Numbered from the stretch's first letter, positions 17,261 to 25,008 are shown. The stretch is 34,665 nucleotides of DNA from Bryobacterales bacterium (GCA_003136575.1 PLEX01000133.1:138-34802), one strand, 5' to 3'. Translations and numbers: made by a program. The notes: generated from the letters alone by a model not told the origin.

Positions 17261-18688
17261 ATGAATAAGATTCCGTTCGCGCGGCGGTTCACGCCGATCA
17301 TCGCCGTTTTTGCCGTCGCCGGCTGGTGCGCCGGGGCCGATGCGCCGGGCCACGACTGGCCTCAGTTCGGCTGGGATGTGGCCAGTTCCAGCGCTTCCGG
17401 CGACGCGACCGGCATCACCGCCGCCAACGTCGGCTCCCTGGTTCGGCATCAGGTGGCGCTGAACGGCACCGTGGATGCTTCGGCGATTTATCTGCACAAT
17501 GTCACCGTCAAAGGGTCGAAGCACAACGTGTTTTTCGTGACCACGCTTTACGGAAGAACCATCGTGGTGGATGCCGATACGGCCACGGTCCTCTGGGAAT
17601 ACACGCCATTGCAGTTTGCCACGTGGGACGGAACGCGGCAGATCACCAATAGTACGCCGGTCGCCGACCCCGACCGACAGAATATCTACACCGCCGCGCC
17701 CGATGGCGCAGTTCGAAAACTCGCCATCTCGGACGGCCACGAAGTCTGGACGACGCCGATTACGCTGCTGCCCGCGCGCGAGAAGATCGCTTCTCCGCTG
17801 AAGGTGTTTCGAGGTCGTGTGATTGCGGTTACGGCCGGATACATCGGCGATCGCCCGCCCTACCAGGGTCATCTGGTGGTCCTCGATGCCAAAGACGGTA
17901 AGTTGCTGCATGTGTGGAATTCGCTTTGCAGCGACCGCGCCGGGTTGATCCAGCCCGATTCGTGCGCGGCTACGCAATCGGCGATCTGGGGGAGAGCGGG
18001 TGCGGTGATCGACCCGGAAACCGGGAATATCTTCGTCGCCACCGGTAACGGCCCGTGGGACGGCAAGACCAGCTGGGCCGACGCACTGATCGAACTGGAC
18101 CCCGACGCCACGAAAATGCTCGGCAACTACACTCCTTCCAACAACGCCGAACTCAGGGCGCGCGACCTCGATATGGGTTCGGCTTCGCCCGCGCTGCTCG
18201 GTGGCGGTTATCTGGCGCAGGGAGGTAAGGACCGGATGATTCGCGTGATCGGCATCAAGGCGATCTCGGGCGCCGATCCGCACCAGAACGACGACCCGCC
18301 GAGCGTGTCCACACCGTCGGGCGGCATGATGCTGCCGGCTACCGCGGTCTGGCATCATGGCGCGGATACGTGGCTGTTCGCCGCCGACGCGGGAGGCACC
18401 GCGGCGTGGACATTCAAAGACGGCAAACTCTCTCCCATGTGGAAGAACGGCAACGGCGGCACGAGTCCGGTAGTGGCCGGTGGCTTGTTATATGTCTACA
18501 ATCCGAGGGGCGGATTACTTGTCTACGACGCGGAAAAAGGACAACAGGTCGCTAGTCTGGAGTGCGGTAGCGGGCATTGGAACAGCCCGATTGTGGTGGA
18601 TGGCAAGGTCGCGCTGCCCGAAGGCGGATCACGGGGACAAGCGGCGGGGACGAATGTGCTGGATATCTGGAGTTTGCCGGCAAAGTAG
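17261..18688 (+). CDS. Secreted PQQ-type beta-propeller protein
   Basis: A 475-aa protein; signal peptide MNKIPFARRFTPIIAVFAVAGWCAGA. Multiple propeller repeats of the PQQ/BamB type are visible: LYGRTIVVDADTATVLWEYT, IYTAAPDGAVRKLAISDGHE, HLVVLDAKDGKLLHVWN, VFIDPETGNIFVATGNG (I read AVIDPETGNIFVATGNG), LYVYNPRGGLLVYDAEKG. The catalytic Asp/Glu set of methanol dehydrogenases and a c-type haem motif (CxxCH) are not visible, so it is more likely a binding or scaffold propeller than an oxidoreductase. Start ATG at 17261 with AAAGG ~10 nt upstream. It is divergent from the esterase, with 168 bp of shared promoter DNA, and stops 189 bp before the peptide operon. Confidence 0.85.
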   Translation: MNKIPFARRFTPIIAVFAVAGWCAGADAPGHDWPQFGWDVASSSASGDATGITAANVGSLVRHQVALNGTVDASAIYLHNVTVKGSKHNVFFVTTLYGRTIVVDADTATVLWEYTPLQFATWDGTRQITNSTPVADPDRQNIYTAAPDGAVRKLAISDGHEVWTTPITLLPAREKIASPLKVFRGRVIAVTAGYIGDRPPYQGHLVVLDAKDGKLLHVWNSLCSDRAGLIQPDSCAATQSAIWGRAGAVIDPETGNIFVATGNGPWDGKTSWADALIELDPDATKMLGNYTPSNNAELRARDLDMGSASPALLGGGYLAQGGKDRMIRVIGIKAISGADPHQNDDPPSVSTPSGGMMLPATAVWHHGADTWLFAADAGGTAAWTFKDGKLSPMWKNGNGGTSPVVAGGLLYVYNPRGGLLVYDAEKGQQVASLECGSGHWNSPIVVDGKVALPEGGSRGQAAGTNVLDIWSLPAK

Positions 18689-18781
18689 CGTGCGCGCGTG
18701 ACGGCCGCGCGGCGAATGTACGCTATGGCACGGAACCGGCGCCGCCGCGGAACTTAACGTCGCGTCCCAATTAGGTGACGC

Positions 18782-18810
18782 TTGACATCCCGACGCCCGT
18801 GCGAGAACAT
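18782..18810 (+). promoter_or_regulatory. Candidate promoter of the peptide operon
   Basis: A perfect -35-like TTGACA at 18782-18787, then 17 nt, then GAACAT at 18805-18810 (3 of 6 matches to the -10 consensus). It lies 68 bp upstream of the first precursor ORF, leaving room for a 5' leader. It is the best promoter-like match in the 189-bp gap; the weak -10 keeps it tentative. Confidence 0.4.
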
Positions 18811-18877
18811 GCGGTGAGGCGGGCAGTTATGACACCGTAACAAGGCTTGTCCAGCCGAATATAAGGAGGCCCTATAT

Positions 18878-19081
18878 ATGGCCGATTACGAACAAAGCAG
18901 CGGGAAGATTATTGCGGAGACGCTTGCAGCGATTCCGCTCACCGAAGAACAATCAGCGCAGCTCAAAAACGACGTGGGAGTGGATATGTCGTGGCTCGTG
19001 ATACAGCGTCTTACGGGCTCGGCGGTGCGAGATATCGATCCGAGCTACGTATCGCTCGTGCGCGCAACCTGGTGCTGGTAA
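18878..19081 (+). CDS. Putative RiPP precursor peptide A (ends TWCW)
   Basis: A 67-aa ORF with a near-ideal ribosome binding site (AAGGAGG at 18863-18869, 8-nt spacing). No signal peptide. The N-terminal ~50 residues (SGKIIAETLAAIP, then LTEEQSAQLKNDVG) look like a helical leader. The C-terminal part RDIDPSYVSLVRATWCW (51-67) is the conserved block, with the only Cys at 66 and Trp at 39, 65 and 67. A paralogue (precursor B) follows after 35 bp and shares D..W, RDIDPS.VSL and the terminal CW at equal spacing. The downstream genes are a B12-type radical SAM enzyme, an arginase-fold enzyme, a kinase-like protein and a caspase-fold protein, which is typical RiPP architecture. The core boundary is unknown. 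Not a family I can name. Confidence 0.82.
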   Translation: MADYEQSSGKIIAETLAAIPLTEEQSAQLKNDVGVDMSWLVIQRLTGSAVRDIDPSYVSLVRATWCW

Positions 19082-19116
19082 CCCGGCACAAGAGATTCAC
19101 TGAAGAGGAGACAGAA

Positions 19117-19338
19117 ATGGAAATTCCGGAACAATCGATAAAGCCCAGGGTTGTAGGCAAGAACGTTCTTCAGGCCGTGGTGGGGGGGCTCGAACTTAAC
19201 GACGACCAGAAGACGCAAATCAAGGAAGCCACGGGAACGGACGTGGAGTGGATACTGTTCAACCAGTATCATCTTTCGTTCGCGCGCGATATAGACCCTT
19301 CAAATGTCTCGCTGATCAAGCTGTCCTACTGCTGGTAA
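19117..19338 (+). CDS. Putative RiPP precursor peptide B (ends SYCW)
   Basis: A 73-aa ORF from ATG at 19117, with the strong Shine-Dalgarno GAAGAGGAGA at 19102-19111. The frame is open further upstream, but this start matches the site and gives the same layout as precursor A. Helical leader-like region (GKNVLQAVVGGLELNDDQK), then ATGTDVEWILFNQ, then the conserved block ARDIDPSNVSLIKLSYCW (56-73). Compared with A, Arg57 (RDIDPS), Asp58, Asp60, Pro61, Ser62, Val64-Ser65-Leu66, Cys72 and Trp73 are conserved, whereas other Arg/Lys positions vary (VR in A, IK in B). The single invariant Arg is therefore the natural candidate for an arginase. The C-terminal aromatic-Cys-Trp is Y-C-W here and W-C-W in A. 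Confidence 0.82.
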   Translation: MEIPEQSIKPRVVGKNVLQAVVGGLELNDDQKTQIKEATGTDVEWILFNQYHLSFARDIDPSNVSLIKLSYCW

Positions 19339-19352
19339 GGGCCTTCAGGCCC
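19339..19352 (+). terminator. Intercistronic hairpin after precursor B
   Basis: GGGCC (19339-19343), loop TTCA, GGCCC (19348-19352) starts directly after the precursor B stop codon. With no T-run it is more likely an attenuator or 3'-end protector that lets precursor mRNA exceed that of the enzymes. Confidence 0.45.
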
Positions 19353-19450
19353 GACAACCTGAAAACCGGGGCGGACTTTCGTGTCGCGACGGGCGGTGGG
19401 CCTGAAAAGACTGAGCTAATGGCTGAGATACGGCCGGGGGGCGGAGCTAT

Positions 19451-20839
19451 ATGACCGGCGAGACCGGTAGCCGGGCCAGGGCGGAGGCGTTCGTGGTGCA
19501 ACTACCGTTCCCTTCCACGTCGGATGCGAACCCGGTAATCCACCGTTATTACACCGATTACGAGCGCCGATTCTCCCGCCTGGTAAGGGATTTTTTTATT
19601 CCGGCGCAGTCCCTTTGGGAGATGCCGCTTTGGGTTGCGCATCTGGCGGGAATGCTGGAGGCGGTGGGTACGGAGCCGGTTTTTCTCGATCTTTCAGGGG
19701 AGGCGCCTCAAGCTGACATCTGCCTGAGGCGAGTGCTGGCGGAGACCAGCACGGGGTCGGTGGTGATGCTCTCGCCGCTGGCCCAGAATCTGCAACTGGC
19801 GCTGACGGTATCTCAAAAACTGATAGCGCACGGGCGACGCACGATCATTGGCGGCAATATGGCGCCCCTGGTGAATCCGAAGGACTGCACGCAGGTGTAT
19901 CGGGGGCTGCTGAATCCGGAGAAACTGCGGGCGATTCTGGCGGGCACACAGAACGGGTGTCCGATCAGCGACATACTCACCCCGCGAGGCCGGATCTCCT
20001 GGGCGCCAAGCTACCGGCTGCTGAGGCGTTACCACGGGAAAGTGCCGCTGCTGCGGCTGATGGCCAGCCACGGGTGCCTGTACGCCTGCTCATTCTGCGG
20101 CGACGCGTGGTCGCAGAAACTGTATGTGACCGATCCGGGGGCGCTCGAATCGGAAGTTCGCGATTTCGAGACTTTGTTCCCGGAAACGCGGCTGATTTAT
20201 ATCGGCGACAAGACGTTCGGGCAGTCCAAAGAAGCGGTGGCGAATCTGCTTTCCGTGTTCTCGAAGCGACGGCAATACCGGTTTATTGTTCAGACGCATA
20301 TCTGCGCGGTGAATACGGAACTGATCGAAACAATGAAGGAGCTCGGGGTGATTGCGGCGGAGGTGGGTTTCGAGAGCGGAAGCAAGGAACTGCTGGCGGA
20401 TTCGCACAAGACTTCGGTGCCGGAGACGCAGTATCTGAAGAACATCGACCGGATCCGGTCGGCGGGGATCGAGGTGATTCTGAACGTGCTGGGCGGGCTT
20501 CCGCAGGAGCGCGCAGAAGACCACGAGTCGACGATCAGGCTGATGCGCAGGTGGTCGGAGCATGTGTTTCTGTACAACCTGTATAATTTTGTGCCTTACC
20601 CGCTCACTCCGGTATTCGAATCGCTCCGGGAGCGAATCACGGACTGGAATTTCGAGCACTGGCGCGAGGATGCACCGCCGGTATTTGTCCCGTATCATCA
20701 GACCATTGAGCAGAGCTGGAACCGGTTTCTGGAGAAGGTAGAGGTGGCGCATGAACTGGTTCGGCGGGCGCCGGGCAGGGAAACGAGGACGAGTGCACGG
20801 TACGAGTATTCAACCATGGATCGAGCTGCTCAGGGATGA
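19451..20839 (+). CDS. B12-binding-type radical SAM enzyme (peptide-modifying candidate)
   Basis: A 462-aa protein. Residues ~55-165 resemble the Rossmann-like cobalamin-binding domain of class B radical SAM proteins (VVMLSPLAQNLQLALTVSQK, IAHGRRTIIGGNMAPL), though the DxHxxG motif is absent. The radical SAM core follows with CLYACSFC, i.e. Cys209-x3-Cys213-x2-Cys216 for the 4Fe-4S cluster, then IYIGDKTFGQSKEAV, VGFESGSKELL and LNVLGGLPQERAEDH, the usual core strands. No SPASM-type Cys-rich C-terminus is visible. Family knowledge: such enzymes C-methylate or otherwise modify unactivated carbons, including in RiPPs. Start ATG at 19451 with GGAG at 19443-19446 (short spacing). The 3' end overlaps the arginase gene by 89 nt, implying one operon. 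Confidence 0.88.
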   Translation: MTGETGSRARAEAFVVQLPFPSTSDANPVIHRYYTDYERRFSRLVRDFFIPAQSLWEMPLWVAHLAGMLEAVGTEPVFLDLSGEAPQADICLRRVLAETSTGSVVMLSPLAQNLQLALTVSQKLIAHGRRTIIGGNMAPLVNPKDCTQVYRGLLNPEKLRAILAGTQNGCPISDILTPRGRISWAPSYRLLRRYHGKVPLLRLMASHGCLYACSFCGDAWSQKLYVTDPGALESEVRDFETLFPETRLIYIGDKTFGQSKEAVANLLSVFSKRRQYRFIVQTHICAVNTELIETMKELGVIAAEVGFESGSKELLADSHKTSVPETQYLKNIDRIRSAGIEVILNVLGGLPQERAEDHESTIRLMRRWSEHVFLYNLYNFVPYPLTPVFESLRERITDWNFEHWREDAPPVFVPYHQTIEQSWNRFLEKVEVAHELVRRAPGRETRTSARYEYSTMDRAAQG

Positions 20840-21824
20840 CGGCGCGGCGCGGGAACTCGGCCCTCAGCCTGGCTGGTGCGGGGTGGCGACGCTCTTTGGC
20901 AGCCGGGGTGGGACGATCGAAGAGCTGAGCGCGGGCGACTATGCGGGGATGGGTGTGCCGTTCGACTCGACGGCGAGTTCGCGGCCGGGCGCGGCTGAGG
21001 GGCCGGACGCGGTGCGGCGGGCCAGCCGTGTTTTCGCGTCCTATCTGAACAGCCTGGGCGAGCATGAAATGTTCGACACGCGGACGGGGGAAGCCTTCCG
21101 GTACCGGGAACCACGGCTGGTGGACACGGGGGACGTAGCGGTGTTTCCAGCGGACATCCGGAGGACGTTCCAGTCGCTGGCGCTGGGGGCGCGCGATGTG
21201 GCGGCGAAAGGGGCGACGCAGGTGGCGATCGGAGGGGATCACTCGGTCAGTTTCCCTCTGTTTGCCGGCTTTCAGGAGGCGGCGAGGAGGCGCGGGCAGG
21301 AGGATCGGGTGGGTTATATCCAGGTGGACCATCATTTCGATTTCGGGGATTCGAGCGCGATTTTCGGACCGGTGTATCACGGATCAAATTCGCGGCGGAT
21401 CAGCGAATTGCCGGGTATGGCGCCAGACCGGATCGCGTTCGTCGGAGCAGGGACAGTGACGAAGCGCGCGCAATTCGATTACTTGCGTGAGACGGGTTAC
21501 CACGTGGTACCGGCGACAACGCTGAAGAATGACGCGGATGCGCTGAAGAGACTGGTGGACAACTTTCGGCGGAACTGCAGCCAGGTTTATCTTTCGCTGG
21601 ACATCGACGTGCTCGACTGCGCGACGGCGCCGGGCACGGGCAATGTGACTTGCGGGGGAATGGACGCGGCGGGCCTGATCGACGCGTTGCGGGTGCTGGC
21701 GGAATTGCCGCTCGGGGCGATTGACGTGGTTGAGGTGGCCCCGCGCTACGATCCGACCGGACGCACGCCAGCGCTGGCGGCACAGGCGCTGGTGGAGCTG
21801 ATATACCGCTGCCCGTGCGCATGA
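20751..21824 (+). CDS. Arginase/agmatinase-fold enzyme (candidate peptide arginase)
   Basis: A 357-aa ureohydrolase with the full binuclear Mn site: GGDHS (His164), DHHFD (Asp193, His195, Asp197) and SLDIDVLD (Asp284, Asp286), followed by APGTGNVTCGG and VEVAPRYDPTGRT. It cleaves a guanidine group to urea plus an amine. Inside a peptide operon this points to a peptide arginase, making ornithine from Arg in the precursor, as known for OspR in landornamide biosynthesis; free arginine or agmatine cannot be excluded. ATG at 20751 has GAGGTGG upstream but overlaps the radical SAM gene by 89 nt; an in-frame GTG at 20793 is an alternative start. The stop overlaps the next start as ATGA. Confidence 0.9.
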   Translation: MNWFGGRRAGKRGRVHGTSIQPWIELLRDDGAARELGPQPGWCGVATLFGSRGGTIEELSAGDYAGMGVPFDSTASSRPGAAEGPDAVRRASRVFASYLNSLGEHEMFDTRTGEAFRYREPRLVDTGDVAVFPADIRRTFQSLALGARDVAAKGATQVAIGGDHSVSFPLFAGFQEAARRRGQEDRVGYIQVDHHFDFGDSSAIFGPVYHGSNSRRISELPGMAPDRIAFVGAGTVTKRAQFDYLRETGYHVVPATTLKNDADALKRLVDNFRRNCSQVYLSLDIDVLDCATAPGTGNVTCGGMDAAGLIDALRVLAELPLGAIDVVEVAPRYDPTGRTPALAAQALVELIYRCPCA

Positions 21825-22750
21825 TGAGCGGCATACCGGAGTGCCCCCGCGACCTGGAGGCGGCGATGGCGCTGGCCGCAAGAGAGCTGGCAGCCCGCGC
21901 CGACCTGGAGGCGGAGGACTTGCGGTATTTCTCCGCAGGCCTGGAGTTTGTGGTTTGCCGCGGCCGGTTGCGCGGGGTGGGCGAGATCGTAGTGCGGTTC
22001 CCGTGGGTTCGCTGGATCCATAACGACAACGACGTGGACCTGGACGCGCGGGACCTGCTCAGGCAGGAAGCGGAGCTGCTGCAGTTTGCGAGATCGGTGG
22101 GGATTCCGGCTCCGAGGGTCGTGAAGCTGAGCCTGGGGGATGCATGCGATTTCCTGGTAACGGAGTATCTTGAGCACGACGATTCGGAGCCGGATCCGCG
22201 GGAACTGGGGGAGATTCTGGCGCGGCTGCACGGGGCGGCTGCGCCCGTGCGCGCGCCGGTGTTGCATTTTGGCCAGAGCACGGACGAGGTTTTGGCGCAG
22301 CGGCTGCGGCATCGGGCCGATGTTTGCGAACGGCTGGGTGGTGTGCGGCTGGGACTGCCCGATGCGGCGCGGATGAGGGCGGAGCTGCGGAGTTTTCCGG
22401 CGCGGAGGCGGCTGCTGCATATGGATTTTCGGCGCGCCAACATCCTGGCGCGGGAGGGCCGAGTGGCGGGGGTAATCGACTGGTCAAACGCGCTGACGGG
22501 CGACCCGGCGCTTGAGGTATGCCGGATCGCTGAGTTTCGGGAACAGCCGGCCGGTCTTACGGATGGCTACGGCGGGGCTGCGGCTTGGCCGGTCGCGCCG
22601 CCGGTGGTGGATCTGCTCTACAGGCTGGATACGGCCGTTATGCTGGGTGTGGTGTTTTTGTCGGAGGCGCCGGACGCGGGCAAGGCGGCTGTGCAGCTGG
22701 CGAGGATTGACGAACTGGCTTTCGAGCTGAACTGGAGGATGCCGAGGTGA
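21821..22750 (+). CDS. APH-family kinase-like protein
   Basis: A 309-aa protein of the aminoglycoside phosphotransferase/choline-kinase fold. The frame opens at GTG 21815 but the ATG at 21821 overlaps the arginase TGA (ATGA), the expected coupled start. Catalytic loop LLHMDFRRANIL (His200, Asp202, Asn207) and the Mg-binding VIDWSNALTGDPALE (Asp220) are intact. The N-lobe has IVVRFPW and RQEAELLQFARSVGIPAP; a clear Lys for ATP binding is not obvious. Its place in the operon suggests it phosphorylates the peptide, a modified side chain such as ornithine or Ser/Tyr, or confers self-protection. Not predicted to be membrane bound. The end overlaps the next gene by 4 bp (GTGA). Confidence 0.85.
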   Translation: MMSGIPECPRDLEAAMALAARELAARADLEAEDLRYFSAGLEFVVCRGRLRGVGEIVVRFPWVRWIHNDNDVDLDARDLLRQEAELLQFARSVGIPAPRVVKLSLGDACDFLVTEYLEHDDSEPDPRELGEILARLHGAAAPVRAPVLHFGQSTDEVLAQRLRHRADVCERLGGVRLGLPDAARMRAELRSFPARRRLLHMDFRRANILAREGRVAGVIDWSNALTGDPALEVCRIAEFREQPAGLTDGYGGAAAWPVAPPVVDLLYRLDTAVMLGVVFLSEAPDAGKAAVQLARIDELAFELNWRMPR

Positions 22751-25008
22751 GTCTCGCCCGCAGGATCGTGGGCGTTCGATTCGGACCTTTGCCGGACCCT
22801 GAGCCACTGCGTTTCCGGGCGAATTCGGAGGGTGTCATTGCGTATCTGCGCGGCGACACGTTGAATGTCGCGATGGCCCGGCGGTGGCTGGCGAGACTGT
22901 CCATTGCGGTTTACGAAGGCGAGATCCGGGACGCGGCGCTGGCGGAGCCGTTCCTGACAGTTCCGACGCTGGCGATTAGCGTGGACCGGCGGATCGACAG
23001 CATCGCGCGGATGTTTGCGGGGGCGGCGGGGGCTGAGTTCGTTGCGGCGGCCGGAACGGCGGAAGCGGTATTGGCGACGGAAGGACGCGCGGGCTCAAGG
23101 AGCAATACGGTGTTCGTGCTGAACGACCGTCTAACGCACGCCCTGTGTCTGGGACTGGGGGCGGCCGGGCGGAGGCGGATGGCGGCGGGAGAGTGGGTGA
23201 GGCCGAGCGGATTCATGACTGCGTTTACGCCGGAACAGCTGGCGTGGCTGACGGTGAAGACGCTGGCGCTGATGACGAACGGGTTTCCCGAGACGATGGG
23301 ATTTTCCGAATTCAATGCGCACGGGGGCGGAGCGAGGTTTCAGCGCTATTCGAAAGACGGGGCGGCCGAGGGGGTGCCCGATGCGGATCTGAGGATGGAA
23401 TCGGAGGAGACGACAATTCAGAGTATTTGCTCGCATGGGGTGTCGTTCGATGCGCAGGTGGGGGACGTGGCGCTGTGCGGGCACATGGACCCGCCGCTGA
23501 GTCAGCTGCGGATGGCGCAGGCGCCGGTTTGTTTTCACGACGGGAAGTGCTTTCGGCTGAACCGTTCGAGCGAGTCGCCGACGCGCGTACTGAAGGCGGT
23601 GCAGGCAACGCCGATGGTTTGGTTTCTGAATGCGTGTGGCGCGATTCCGTTCGGCAACAGTGCGTTCGGCGACGGGACGGGCTACGCGTTCGGGTTGCTG
23701 GCCGGTGCGGCGGTGGCCGTGATTGGTCCCTATCTGGCGCAGCCGACAACATTCTGGCCGAACCGGGTGTTTGAAGGGCTGGTGACGACGGGCGCCTGTT
23801 TGGGCGAGACGGTGGTGGCTCTCTCTCAGGCGGAGGAGCAGGCGGATTTCGAATCCTACATACTGCTGGGTTGCCCGGAATTGCGGATGTTCGAGTGGAC
23901 TGGCGTCGGGCGCGAGGGCGATTCGCCAGACTACCGGATCCAGGGTCGGTCGCGAACGGCGGTCCGGCTGCCGGCACCGACGCAAGGCGCTTGCCACGTG
24001 GTGGCGGACGACGGGACGGCGCTGTGGGAACAGGCGGACCATCAGTTGGTGCGCTATGGATCGGCACGGGAGATATTGCTGCTGTTTGCGGCGGCCGTGG
24101 ATATAGACGGCTGGGTCCGGCTGGGCGGCGGGCAGTGCAGCGACGAACAGTTGCTCGAAGAGGCTGCCGAGATCCGCCGGCGGCTGGGGGTGTTGGCGCT
24201 ATACGTGTTTTGCGCCGAAGAGCGGCAGGAGATCGAAAACTGCAAGGCCCTGGCCGAGAGACTGGAGAATCTGCTTCGGGGTGCCCGGTGGGCGAGGAAG
24301 CGGATCTATGCGGCGTGGTTTTATGCGAAGCTGCAGGTAACGACCGAGGCGCTGCAGGAGCGGGTGGCGGAGCGGTTTCTGGCACATGTGGCTCGGGTGG
24401 ATTTCAGCTTCGACCGGGAGAGTTCAAACGGCTTCGTGGCGGGGCAATTGAGGATCAGCGAGGAACTGTGTCCGCAGTGTGGCGATACTCTGTACCTGGC
24501 GAACGACCGGTGGATGAATGAAGAATCGTACGAGCGGCTGAAATACGTATGCGCGAACTGCTTCAGCGTGAAGATGTTCCTGACGTCGAGCCCGATTCGG
24601 GTGGTATCGGCGGCGATGGAAGTGAGCGTGGAAGAGCTGGAAGCGCGGCAGCGGATCGAAATCGCGAACCGGACCGGGAGGGTGGCGCAGGTGCTGGCGG
24701 CGGCGATTTCGCGTCACGGGCCTGCGGAGGCCGCTTCGGGTCCGGTGAAACTCCTGGTACCCGCGTACGAAACCATGGCGCATACGTTTGTATTTCCGCT
24801 GGATCCGGCGAGGCGGGGAGTGATTTCGTACCGGGCGATCCTGCTTTGCCAAGGGTCGGCGGAGTTTTATTCGTTCAAGTATGGGAACGAAAGACCAATG
24901 GGCGGTCTAGGGGATGTGGGGGCGGAGTTGGCGCAGATCGGAGATTGTCCACGTGGGCTGGTGTCTTCCGGCGGGGTAAGGACGCGCGGCGGGGCTGAGC
25001 CAGATTGA
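22747..25008 (+). CDS. Large caspase-fold (clan CD-like) cysteine peptidase candidate with zinc ribbon
   Basis: A 753-aa protein, GTG start at 22747 with GGAGG 8 nt upstream. Residues ~90-385 have the order of a caspase-fold peptidase: TTIQSICSHGVSFDA (His230) after a strand, VWFLNACGAIPFGN (Cys297) and a closing YILLGCPELRMFEW strand reminiscent of the C25 gingipain end 'LLGDPxLR'. The His-to-Cys gap (67) is long and the N-terminal ~200 residues match nothing I know. A zinc ribbon follows: CPQC (575, 578) and CANC (602, 605). The C-terminal ~150 residues are unassigned. In this operon it could cleave the leader, release the product, or act as the effector triggered by it; CHAT-like proteins remain an alternative. 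No signal peptide. It overlaps the convergent HAD gene by 102 nt. Confidence 0.72.
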   Translation: MSLARRIVGVRFGPLPDPEPLRFRANSEGVIAYLRGDTLNVAMARRWLARLSIAVYEGEIRDAALAEPFLTVPTLAISVDRRIDSIARMFAGAAGAEFVAAAGTAEAVLATEGRAGSRSNTVFVLNDRLTHALCLGLGAAGRRRMAAGEWVRPSGFMTAFTPEQLAWLTVKTLALMTNGFPETMGFSEFNAHGGGARFQRYSKDGAAEGVPDADLRMESEETTIQSICSHGVSFDAQVGDVALCGHMDPPLSQLRMAQAPVCFHDGKCFRLNRSSESPTRVLKAVQATPMVWFLNACGAIPFGNSAFGDGTGYAFGLLAGAAVAVIGPYLAQPTTFWPNRVFEGLVTTGACLGETVVALSQAEEQADFESYILLGCPELRMFEWTGVGREGDSPDYRIQGRSRTAVRLPAPTQGACHVVADDGTALWEQADHQLVRYGSAREILLLFAAAVDIDGWVRLGGGQCSDEQLLEEAAEIRRRLGVLALYVFCAEERQEIENCKALAERLENLLRGARWARKRIYAAWFYAKLQVTTEALQERVAERFLAHVARVDFSFDRESSNGFVAGQLRISEELCPQCGDTLYLANDRWMNEESYERLKYVCANCFSVKMFLTSSPIRVVSAAMEVSVEELEARQRIEIANRTGRVAQVLAAAISRHGPAEAASGPVKLLVPAYETMAHTFVFPLDPARRGVISYRAILLCQGSAEFYSFKYGNERPMGGLGDVGAELAQIGDCPRGLVSSGGVRTRGGAEPD

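Noticed and set aside
17261-18688. Including the PQQ-type propeller in the peptide operon
   Set aside because: It ends 189 bp before precursor A, with a promoter-like TTGACA in between, and is a typical stand-alone secreted propeller.
18878-19338. Reading the two small ORFs as a toxin-antitoxin or regulator pair
   Set aside because: They are paralogues with no helix-turn-helix or toxin motif, have no signal peptide, and sit ahead of peptide-modifying-type enzymes.
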